NCBI GenBank assembly: GCA_028282885.1
Contig: JANQGX010000075.1
Coordinates: 124,001 to 188,000, forward strand
Source of the DNA: SAR324 cluster bacterium
Lineage (GTDB): Bacteria; SAR324; XYD2-FULL-50-16
DNA: 64,000 nucleotides
Reading direction: 5' to 3'
Below the pieces are notes generated by a model. It did not search any database. It was given only the letters and a program-made list of their open reading frames with translations, and had not been told where the DNA came from. Below are positions 43,436-51,459 of this stretch, one piece after another. Numbering within the stretch: the stretch's first letter is position 1; every line of letters begins with the position of its first letter. The position numbers and the translations under genes are program-made.

Positions 43436-45100
43436 ATCAAAAACAAATTTCTATGGTTAACGGTTATAGCGCCATTAGTTTTTCTGGCGCTGTTCTATTT
43501 CTATCCGTTACTCAGTATCTTCAATCTTAGTTTCCGGCCCGCAGGGGAGTGGAAACTGACAAAACTCCAGGATTTATTTACCAGGAGCTACTACCTTCGT
43601 ACTCTCTGGTTTACCTTCTGGCAGGCAGCAGTTTCGACCACGCTGACGCTTATCGTGGCTTTGCCGTCTGCCTTTGTATTTGCCAGGTACCGATTCCCCG
43701 GAAAGTCTTTATTACAGGCTTTTTCAACAGTACCATTTGTTCTCCCCACGGTTGTAGTTGCAACGGCATTCCAGGCCCTGCTTGGAGCAAACGGTCTTGT
43801 CAACGAGTTGTTGATGGCCTGGTTTGATCTGTCGGTTCCGCCGGTACGGTTGAATCACACAATCTGGTTTATTTTACTGGCCCATGTGTTTTTTAACTAC
43901 ACGGTGGTATTGAGGATAGTCGGCGGTTTCTGGTCGAGGATGCAACCTTCCCTGACAGAGGCGGCATCGATGCTGGGTGCGTCGCCCCGACAGGTCTTCT
44001 TCAGGATTACACTCCCGTTGCTGAGACCGGCCATTTTGACCGCAGGGTTGCTGGTATTTATTTTTTGCTTTTCCAGTTTTGGCATCATCCTTATTCTGGG
44101 TGGTCCACGATTCGCAACCCTGGAAGTGGAAATATACAGGCAGGCTGTCTATATATTTAATTTGCCAATGGCGGCCGCCCTGTCCCTGATCCAGATTGTT
44201 TTTACCTTCCTGTTGATGTGGGTCTACACCACATTGCAGCGTAAAGCGACGACTACCCTCGACCCGGAATCTGTAACTCATACCCAAAAACGGCCTGTCG
44301 GCTGGAAAGAGAGGGGATTCATAGGGATCAACGGCATGATTATGATTCTGCTGCTGGGATTTCCTCTGGGGGCTCTCTTAATCCAGTCTTTTCTCACAGA
44401 AGAAGGTATTTCGTTAATATTTTTCAAAGCTCTTTTTGACAATCCTGTTCAATCGGTTTTTTATGTACCGCCTGTCAAAGCAGTCACCTATTCGGTGGTT
44501 TTTGCACTGGTCACCCTTGCCTTCGCATTGGTTTTGGGATTATTGGCAGCGCTTTATCTCGCCGGTAAGAAAAACCGATTGAGTTTGCTACTGGATCCCA
44601 TTTTCATGTTGCCTTTATCCACATCGGCAGTGACTCTCGGTTTCGGTTTTATTATCGCACTGGATGAACCTCCTTTGAACCTCAGAACTTCCCTGTTGCT
44701 TGTCCCTATTGCCCATACCTTGGTGGCATTTCCATTTGTCGTCAGAAGCCTCCTCCCTGCCTTGAGAAGTATGCCTGCAAATCTGAAAGAGGCAGCATCT
44801 CTTTTGGGAGCGGCCCCACATAAAGTGTTTTTGATGATTGATCTGCCGATTATCGGCAGGGCCCTGTTGGTAGGAGCTGTATTCGCGTTTACCATCAGCC
44901 TCGGAGAATTCGGGGCATCCGTATTTGTGGCCAGGCCTCAGACCCCAACAATGCCGCTGGCCATTTATCGCTTTCTCAGTCAACCGGGGGCGATGAATCA
45001 CGGGCAGGCAATGGCCATGAGCAGTCTTCTGATGCTGGTGACCGCTGTTGGCTTTCTGTCACTTGAAAGGTTTAGAATCAAACAAATTGGTGAGTTTTAA
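43436..45100 (+). CDS. thiP: thiamine ABC transporter permease, with non-canonical start
   Basis: Fused two-unit permease with EAA loops EAASMLGASPRQVFF and EAASLLGAAPHKVFL, about 12 membrane segments, like E. coli ThiP. The first ATG/GTG/TTG in frame is the GTG at 43655. Starting there would delete the first membrane segment and the conserved YLRTLWFTFWQA region, which aligns with the N-terminus of ThiP. The frame is open from 43415 but contains no ATG, GTG or TTG there. An ATC at 43436 sits 8 bases after GAGGT (43424-43428), so I place the start there. A sequencing error or a frameshift could be an alternative. The stop overlaps the thiQ ATG by one base. Confidence 0.85.
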   Translation: MKNKFLWLTVIAPLVFLALFYFYPLLSIFNLSFRPAGEWKLTKLQDLFTRSYYLRTLWFTFWQAAVSTTLTLIVALPSAFVFARYRFPGKSLLQAFSTVPFVLPTVVVATAFQALLGANGLVNELLMAWFDLSVPPVRLNHTIWFILLAHVFFNYTVVLRIVGGFWSRMQPSLTEAASMLGASPRQVFFRITLPLLRPAILTAGLLVFIFCFSSFGIILILGGPRFATLEVEIYRQAVYIFNLPMAAALSLIQIVFTFLLMWVYTTLQRKATTTLDPESVTHTQKRPVGWKERGFIGINGMIMILLLGFPLGALLIQSFLTEEGISLIFFKALFDNPVQSVFYVPPVKAVTYSVVFALVTLAFALVLGLLAALYLAGKKNRLSLLLDPIFMLPLSTSAVTLGFGFIIALDEPPLNLRTSLLLVPIAHTLVAFPFVVRSLLPALRSMPANLKEAASLLGAAPHKVFLMIDLPIIGRALLVGAVFAFTISLGEFGASVFVARPQTPTMPLAIYRFLSQPGAMNHGQAMAMSSLLMLVTAVGFLSLERFRIKQIGEF

Positions 45101-46173
45101 TGAATTCAGAAACAGGCTATCTCAGGGTTACCGATATTCACAAATCCCACGATGAGGAACCGACACTCAGGGGAGTGAAGCTCGTCTTGGATAAAGGAGA
45201 GATTTTTTGCCTGCTTGGACCATCCGGTTGTGGTAAAACTACCCTTCTGCGAATCATTGCCGGATTAGAGACCCCTGACCGGGGAGCGGTGGAATTTGAT
45301 GGCAAAAACTTGGTCAATACGCCGCCCTACAAAAGACAGTTCAGTATGATGTTTCAGGAGTTTGCCCTTTTTCCTCACAAAAATGTTGCTGAAAATATCG
45401 CTTTCGGAAACAGGATGCGGAGTTTGTCTGAGATGGAGATCAATGCTCGAACGATGGAAATGCTTGAGTTGACAGGACTTCAAGGTCTTGAAAACAGAAG
45501 TATCAGCGAGCTTTCCGGTGGTGAACGGCAGAGGGTGGCGCTGGCACGAAGCTTGGCTCCCAGTCCGAAACTACTAATGCTCGATGAGCCCATGGGTTCT
45601 CTGGATAAAGCGCTGCGAGAAAGGCTGGTTAATGATCTCAGAACGATTCTTAAAAAAGTTGATGTCACTGTGATCTTTGTAACCCATGACCAAAACGAGG
45701 CATTCATACTGGCAGACCGGATTGCGGTTTTTAACCAGGGTTATATTGAACAGATTGATACCCCCGAAATACTGTTCCGGAACCCGAAAAGTGTGTTTGT
45801 GGCCGGATTTCTAGGCTTTCACAATATTATCCCTATCAAAGAGTGCGGTAAATTGATGAAATCCCGCCTTGTAGAAGTTGGCTTGACGTCGTTACAGCCG
45901 GATCAATCCCAAAATAAATATCTCCTGATCAAACCCGAAGCGGCCAGGATTGAAACGGATTCCACTCCCTGCGGCAAGGAAGAGATCAGCCTGTCTTGCA
46001 AAATTGAGGATTGCAGGTTTCGGGGCTCCGTGTATCAATTACAGGTAGAGGTTGATGAAGGTTGGAAGCTTGCTTTTCATCTGCCATCCGAAGCAGAGTA
46101 TGTTCCCGGAACAGGAGCAGAATTGAATCTGGCGATCAGGAAAAACGGAATCAACCTGATTGAAGAAACCTGA
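45100..46173 (+). CDS. thiQ: thiamine-type ABC transporter ATPase with TOBE-like extension
   Basis: 357 residues. Walker A GPSGCGKTT, Q-loop MMFQEFALFPH, signature LSGGERQRVALARS, Walker B LLMLDEP, His switch VTHDQ. Residues ~240-357 form an added regulatory domain (YLLIKPEAARIE..., FRGSVYQLQVEVD) as in PotA/FbpC-type ATPases, whereas E. coli ThiQ (about 230 residues) lacks it. Start TAATG overlap with thiP shows coupling. Ends 6 bases before the convergent udk. Confidence 0.9.
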   Translation: MNSETGYLRVTDIHKSHDEEPTLRGVKLVLDKGEIFCLLGPSGCGKTTLLRIIAGLETPDRGAVEFDGKNLVNTPPYKRQFSMMFQEFALFPHKNVAENIAFGNRMRSLSEMEINARTMEMLELTGLQGLENRSISELSGGERQRVALARSLAPSPKLLMLDEPMGSLDKALRERLVNDLRTILKKVDVTVIFVTHDQNEAFILADRIAVFNQGYIEQIDTPEILFRNPKSVFVAGFLGFHNIIPIKECGKLMKSRLVEVGLTSLQPDQSQNKYLLIKPEAARIETDSTPCGKEEISLSCKIEDCRFRGSVYQLQVEVDEGWKLAFHLPSEAEYVPGTGAELNLAIRKNGINLIEET

Positions 46174-46179
46174 TGGTTG

Positions 46180-46830
46180 CTAAACTTCGTTTCTTATTCC
46201 CCGTTTTTCGGCCAGAACGGATTCTATTTTGGCAATAAACAGATTAATGGCAACGGAGTTCTTGCCACCGTGGGGGATGATAATATCGGCATAACGTTTA
46301 CTGCTCTCAACAAAAAGGTCGTGCATCGGTTTGACGGTTTCCAGATATTGATTGACTACGGATTCCCTGGTTCTTCCTCTCTCTTTAATATCCCTTTCCA
46401 TCCGTCTTATAAATCGATGGTCTGAATCTGCATCGACAAAAATTTTCAGATCCATCAGTTTCCTCAGCTCTTCGTCCGTAAAAATAAGAATCCCATCGAC
46501 AATAATAATCTCATGGGGTTTAATTCGTTGCATTTCACTGGTTCTCAAGTGATTGCTGAAATCATATTGAGGAACCATGGTCTCTTTCCCGTTAATCAGA
46601 TCGGTCAAATGGGAAATCATCAGAGAGGTTTCCAGAGCGTCGGGGTGATCGTAATTTAATTGGGATCTCTGGGAAAAGGAAAGGTTGGGGTTGTGTTTGT
46701 AATACCAGTCGTGTTGAACGATGATGGCGTTTTCTCCTCCGACTTTTTCCAGAATTTTCTTGATGACGGTTGTTTTTCCGGACCCGGAACCACCTGCTAC
46801 GCCAAGTACGTACGAATGAAAACTCTTCAT
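46180..46830 (-). CDS. udk: uridine kinase
   Basis: Phosphorylates uridine and cytidine in pyrimidine salvage. 216 residues. P-loop GGSGSGKT (residues 13-20), NYDHPDALE, YDFSNHLR, IIIVDGILIFTDEELRKLMDLKIFVD, RRMERDIKERGRTRESVVNQYLETVKPMHDLFVESSKRYADIIIPHGG. Its ATG overlaps the stop of the upstream NUDIX gene by four bases (ATGA). Confidence 0.95.
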   Translation of the reverse strand: MKSFHSYVLGVAGGSGSGKTTVIKKILEKVGGENAIIVQHDWYYKHNPNLSFSQRSQLNYDHPDALETSLMISHLTDLINGKETMVPQYDFSNHLRTSEMQRIKPHEIIIVDGILIFTDEELRKLMDLKIFVDADSDHRFIRRMERDIKERGRTRESVVNQYLETVKPMHDLFVESSKRYADIIIPHGGKNSVAINLFIAKIESVLAEKRGIRNEV

Positions 46831-47441
46831 GGTTTGTTTTGGATCAGTACCGGTTGATGTTTGGGATACAGGTAACCGGTTTCGGCAAAACAGGTCAATA
46901 CCAACCAGGTCTTCACGTCGATCTTCAGAGAGTCATCGTCAATTATCTCTGCTGCCTGCCCGGGTGATAAATAATGGACTTTAATGTCTTCCGAACTCTC
47001 ATTGTTTTTATTGGATTCGGTGCCTTTGCATTCTACATAAAGCATACTGATCGCTTCATCGGTCATTCCCGAGGTTGAATAAACAGGCGGACTAAGTTTA
47101 AGCACTTTTGTGAGATCCAACCCGGTCTCTTCCTTCAGCTCTCTCTCACCTGCCTCCTCCACCTTTTCTCCCGGATCAACAAGACCTGCGGGAAATCCGA
47201 ATTGGTACCCAGCCAGTGGAACTCTGAACTCTTCGATAATAACCAGTTTGTTCAGGTCGACGTGAAAGGGAACGACAACGACAGCATCGGGGATATGAAA
47301 GATTCCGGATTCGCATTTTGGGATATCCAATCTGGAAGCGAAATGCCAGGATTTGTGATTTCCTTTCATATCCTGGTAATCCAACTGATACATGTTAAGG
47401 TATTTCAAGTTGGTGATTTTTCTTAATTCTTTGAGTTTCAC
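46827..47441 (-). CDS. NUDIX hydrolase, ADP-ribose-pyrophosphatase-like
   Basis: 204 residues with an exact NUDIX box: G(x5)E(x7)REL(x)EE(x)GL in GLVDPGEKVEEAGERELKEETGL, preceded by GYQFGFPA as in ADP-ribose/ADP-sugar hydrolases. It splits nucleoside diphosphate derivatives; the substrate is uncertain. First gene of a two-gene operon with udk, which may link it to nucleotide salvage. Confidence 0.85.
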   Translation of the reverse strand: MKLKELRKITNLKYLNMYQLDYQDMKGNHKSWHFASRLDIPKCESGIFHIPDAVVVVPFHVDLNKLVIIEEFRVPLAGYQFGFPAGLVDPGEKVEEAGERELKEETGLDLTKVLKLSPPVYSTSGMTDEAISMLYVECKGTESNKNNESSEDIKVHYLSPGQAAEIIDDDSLKIDVKTWLVLTCFAETGYLYPKHQPVLIQNKP

Positions 47442-47792
47442 TGATTAAGTCAGGTCTGTGGAGAAGTTGCAGTGCTCTCCGTGTGTCTGGCGGCCGCGAT
47501 TTGTTTTATAATTCGGGATACTATAAGATTCGATAAGATAATCTACAGGATGATTTGAATTCGGTCAGCAATATTTAATCAAACCTAACGATTTGAGCCC
47601 GGGTTAAATTCGGTGGCTAGAGTCGAAAGAACCGATTGGTCCGTTCGGGGAGGAATAGTCGCTTTCCACAACTCAACCTGTAATGCCTTTGTCGGGATCA
47701 TAAAGTTTTATCCTGTACAGATCAGGTTGATTCGCATAGCCCTTTTGTTCTTCCTATTGCTGTTTCGGATCAAATGGGCGTCCGCTTCAACG
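47442..47792. other. intergenic region and upstream open frame
   Basis: About 350 bases between divergent genes. The following gene's frame is open from a GTG at 47613, but I think this part is untranslated leader or promoter. No RNA gene recognised. Confidence 0.4.
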
Positions 47793-50174
47793 ATGACCAC
47801 GGAATGGATTAAACGGATGGATAACAGCAGCATTAAGCCGCTTTCAGCCAAAACTCTGTTCGGAGTGTTTTTCATCTCTGCCTCAGCATTGATGCTGGAA
47901 ATATCGCTTTCCCGAATTCTGTCCATTACTCTCTGGTATCATTTCGCTTTTTTGATAATCAGTTGTGCATTGCTGGGTTATGGTGTTGCCGGCGTCTGGT
48001 TACACCTATTTGCAAAACCTGACAATCCATTCCCCGGCTCCTGGTTATATTCAGCCCTCTTGTTACCCCTGGTTTTATTAGGAAACAGGATACCATTCGA
48101 TCCCCCATTGGCTGCGCTAAATCCATTTCATGCGGTTAATCTGCTGGGGATTTTTATCTTGCTTTGTATCCCGTTTTTCCTGGCAGGGATGACCATTATT
48201 ATGGTGATACGACAGCATCCACAACAAACATTTCAGATTTATTGTTTTGACCTAATAGGAGCGGCGGCGGGTTGTTTTGGCTTCTTTGTTCTGGCTCCTT
48301 TGCTCCGGGAGCAGGAATGGCTCCTGGTATTGACTGCTATCGCCGGGGTGTCTGTGCTGATGTTTTCATATGGCAACAGACAACGTCTTCTGGCATTGAC
48401 CTCTGTGTTGATTTATTCAGTTTTCTATCTTATCGGTCCGCCAGTTTCTTTTAAAATCATCGAATACAAACCGTTCTCTTTGGCAGAGCAATCTCCCGGT
48501 TTCAGGCATCTTGACACCAGATGGGATTCAGTTTCAAGAATTGATTGGTTTGAAAGCCCTATTGCCAGATCCGCACCGGGTTTGAGTTTAAATTACAGAG
48601 ATTCTGTTCCGGAGCAAAATGGCATAACCCTGGATGGAGATCAGCTTTCCACATATTTTAAGGTTGGAGCCGCATCCGAGGCTTTTCTGAAAAATCTGCC
48701 TTCAGAATTATTGCTCAGAATGACAGAAAAGGCAGAAAACAGTTTAGTTCTGCAAACTGTGGGCGGCCAGGCAGTTCATAGTGAATTGAAATCAAAGGTT
48801 AATCATATCACCGTTCAATCCAACTCTCCTATCCTGGCAAATTGGTTGGATAATCATTTTGATTCAAATAGAACTACCTTTCATAGTGATAGCCCAAGGA
48901 CCTTGTTGGCGAAACCCGGTGTAAAATTTGACAGGATTAGGGTTTCTCTTGACTCAGCCTCACCTTCCGGGGGAAGCGGAATGAACAGCTTACAGGGGAA
49001 CTCTCTCCTGACAGTGGAAGGAATAAAAGCTCTTCTGTCCAGACTTGATCAGCAGGGCTGGTTGGGTTTTCATTTCTACCTGCTACCTCCGACAAGAGCG
49101 GAGTTTCGTCTTATTGTCTCCCTGGTGACAGTTTTGGATGAGCTGGGATTGGAAGCGAGTCAGCACCTGGGGATTTTCAGGACTATATCTACGATGATGG
49201 TGGTTACTTCCGCACAGCCGTGGCAGGAGAAAGATAAATATCGTTTCAGGGAATATTGTGACGAACTGGGCTATGCAATAGTTTACTATCCGGGGATGAA
49301 TATTGAGGAGGCGAACCGATTCAATCGTTATGCCCTCCCTGTTTTTGCGGAACAGGTACGGGAAATCCTGGAGAACCGGGAATCGGTTGTTAGTGACAGT
49401 GCTTTTGATTTGAGGCCTGTGAGTGATGATAGACCTTTTTTTTATCATTTTCTCCGATTGAACAAAATCCCGGAATACTACTCAGCGTTTGACGGCAAAT
49501 GGGAGGCTTTGATTGAGGGAGGAGGCTTGCTACCCATCATCTGGTGCCTTGTTTTTCTTTTGGCAATAGTCTTGATCATCACGCCATTGGGGCTAGCCGG
49601 TAAAGAGTTGCTTCGACGACCTGCCCTACCTTTTTATTTTCTGAGCCTGGGTTTCGGTTTTATGCTTGTTGAGATTTCCCTCCTGGAAAAGTTAATCCTT
49701 TTTCTCGGACAGCCGACCTATTCCTTTGCCCTGGTGCTGGGCGGCTTGCTTGTGTCTTCGGGGTTGGGTTCATGGCTGGTTCGCGGAAGATCAATCCGTC
49801 AGCAATCACTGATACACATATGTCTGATTATTTTGTTGTTTCTTTACGGATTCTGTGTCGATTCTGTATCGAGACATTTTATGGGAGCCGATTTGGGGAC
49901 AAGAATGATTATATCTTTACTATTGGTTGTATTCCCCGGCTTGATGATGGGCATCCCTTTTCCCCGGGGGTTGGTAAAGATCTCAAGAATTGATGAATCC
50001 GGTCATCTGGTCTTTTCAGCCTGGTCTTTTAACAGCTTTGCTTCGATACTGGGTTCGGTAACGGCTATGATACTTGCTGTTATCATTGGATTCAACAGCC
50101 TGCTTTATATTGCTTCGGCTTGTTATCTGGCTTCCTGGGTACTTTATCGGCATTTTGGTGCAAAGAGAGCCTGA
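47793..50174 (+). CDS. multi-pass membrane protein with spermidine-synthase-like central domain
   Basis: About 793 residues from the ATG at 47793 (ATG at 47817 also possible). The N-terminal segment KTLFGVFFISASALMLEISLSRILSITLWYHFAFLIISCALLGYG is typical of membrane-bound spermidine-synthase-like proteins. Six or more membrane helices follow, then a soluble part of ~330 residues, then six more helices. The soluble part should hold an S-adenosylmethionine fold, but the expected glycine-rich GAGGG-type loop reads VLQTVGGQAVHSE and the Asp of the sugar-binding strand is not clear, so methyl- or aminopropyl-transfer is doubtful. Substrate unknown. Convergent with pcm. Confidence 0.75.
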   Translation: MTTEWIKRMDNSSIKPLSAKTLFGVFFISASALMLEISLSRILSITLWYHFAFLIISCALLGYGVAGVWLHLFAKPDNPFPGSWLYSALLLPLVLLGNRIPFDPPLAALNPFHAVNLLGIFILLCIPFFLAGMTIIMVIRQHPQQTFQIYCFDLIGAAAGCFGFFVLAPLLREQEWLLVLTAIAGVSVLMFSYGNRQRLLALTSVLIYSVFYLIGPPVSFKIIEYKPFSLAEQSPGFRHLDTRWDSVSRIDWFESPIARSAPGLSLNYRDSVPEQNGITLDGDQLSTYFKVGAASEAFLKNLPSELLLRMTEKAENSLVLQTVGGQAVHSELKSKVNHITVQSNSPILANWLDNHFDSNRTTFHSDSPRTLLAKPGVKFDRIRVSLDSASPSGGSGMNSLQGNSLLTVEGIKALLSRLDQQGWLGFHFYLLPPTRAEFRLIVSLVTVLDELGLEASQHLGIFRTISTMMVVTSAQPWQEKDKYRFREYCDELGYAIVYYPGMNIEEANRFNRYALPVFAEQVREILENRESVVSDSAFDLRPVSDDRPFFYHFLRLNKIPEYYSAFDGKWEALIEGGGLLPIIWCLVFLLAIVLIITPLGLAGKELLRRPALPFYFLSLGFGFMLVEISLLEKLILFLGQPTYSFALVLGGLLVSSGLGSWLVRGRSIRQQSLIHICLIILLFLYGFCVDSVSRHFMGADLGTRMIISLLLVVFPGLMMGIPFPRGLVKISRIDESGHLVFSAWSFNSFASILGSVTAMILAVIIGFNSLLYIASACYLASWVLYRHFGAKRA

Positions 50175-50207
50175 TGTCGTTGTCTAACCCTTTTTGATTC
50201 TTTCAGG

Positions 50208-50954
50208 TTATTCCAGCATTTTGCCAGTCATCGGAACGAATCGGACATGCGTGTGATGCGAGACGGATACCTTGCCATCCCGGTTTTTGGTAACAAGGGT
50301 CAGTGTTTGATAGAAACGTATGTTGCCCAGTGGTAGAATGAGTTTTCCGCCCGGTTTCAACTGATTGATGAGAGGCGGGGGAATGTGATTGGCGGCAGCC
50401 GTAATGATGATTCTGTCATAGGGAGCAGCTTCCTGCCAACCATAGTAACCATCCGCATTTCTTACTCGAATGGGTAGGTTCATGACCTCAAACAGTTTTT
50501 CCGTTTTTTCAGCCAGAGATAAGATAATCTCTATTGTATAAACCTCCGCCCCTAATTCCTGCAAAACAGCAGCCTGGTATCCGGAACCTGTTCCTATTTC
50601 CAATACCTTATGACCTTTTTCTATTTCCAGCATCTGGCTCATCAAGGCTACAATGTAGGGTTGACTGATGGTTTGCCCCTCTCCAATGGGTAGAGGACGA
50701 TCAGCGTAGGCATAAGTCCTGATTGATTTGGGAACGAATAGATGCCGTTCCACTTTTCCCATTGCTTTCAGCACCGCTGGGTCGTCAACATCCCGGGATT
50801 TAAGATCCCGCATAACCATATCATTCCTCTGCCCGGACCAATCATCAGCCTGAAGGTCGGGTTTCAACAAGATAACAATCAAAATGAACCATGTTATTCT
50901 GATGATTGATCTGGTTTTCATACGCGCCGTCTGATTTAATTGCTTAGTTAACAT
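50208..50954 (-). CDS. pcm: protein-L-isoaspartate O-methyltransferase with signal peptide
   Basis: 248 residues. Enzyme body: GEGQTISQPYIVALMSQML, SAM motif I VLEIGTGSGYQAAVL, YTIEI, PYDRIIITAAANHIPPPLINQLKPGG, all as in PIMT, which repairs isoaspartyl residues. Unusually the N-terminus is a signal sequence (TRSIIRITWFILIVILLKPDLQADD), implying export. GGGGGA lies upstream of the ATG at 50954; ATG at 50921 is an alternative. SAM is normally cytoplasmic, so a periplasmic role is puzzling. Confidence 0.88.
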   Translation of the reverse strand: MLTKQLNQTARMKTRSIIRITWFILIVILLKPDLQADDWSGQRNDMVMRDLKSRDVDDPAVLKAMGKVERHLFVPKSIRTYAYADRPLPIGEGQTISQPYIVALMSQMLEIEKGHKVLEIGTGSGYQAAVLQELGAEVYTIEIILSLAEKTEKLFEVMNLPIRVRNADGYYGWQEAAPYDRIIITAAANHIPPPLINQLKPGGKLILPLGNIRFYQTLTLVTKNRDGKVSVSHHTHVRFVPMTGKMLE

Positions 50955-51459
50955 GCTTTTAGTCCCCCAATATAAAAGAGTTTGTCAGGCTCTTATGCGC
51001 AATGGTTTATGACGCTATGTATAGTTTCATCTTCGACTCCTGCTGCTGGTTGATCAGGTTATACTGGAGATGATATGAGCCTGTTTTTATTCTTTCTTTC
51101 TTTTAGGCATTAAATCTGCAGAAAAAACAATGGGTAATCGAAATAGGCCAAAATGGCAGATGGTACAGTTCCCGAATTATTGGCAGGTGTCAAATGGAAC
51201 TCCCGTTTAACAGGCAAATCAAAAGTGCACAACGGAAGCAATTGACAACCGTTGGTGCTATTCTAACTGAACTAAACGACCAGATCCACTAAGACAGACC
51301 TGTCTGTTTGGACTTTACCGTAGTTGGTTTATTTTGATATAACTACAAAAATAATCGTTGTCAAAAAGAGCAGAGATTGTCTTTTTGCAAACAGTGACAA
51401 TATGGTTCTGATCCACCAGCTAAGATAGATGACAGGACAGCAATTCAAGGAGAATGAAG
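50955..51459. other. intergenic region upstream of lon
   Basis: About 500 bases between divergent pcm and lon. Contains a short AGACAG/CTGTCT repeat (51292-51305) and the longer inverted repeat at 51362-51387. No sigma-32 promoter consensus or CIRCE element was recognised. Confidence 0.45.
51362..51387 (+). promoter_or_regulatory. inverted repeat upstream of lon
   Basis: Perfect 8-base arms CAAAAAGA (51362-51369) and TCTTTTTG (51380-51387) around ten bases, with partial extension by flanking GTTG/CAAAC. It lies about 73 bases before the lon ATG, a suitable position for an operator. It is not the CIRCE sequence. Confidence 0.4.
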
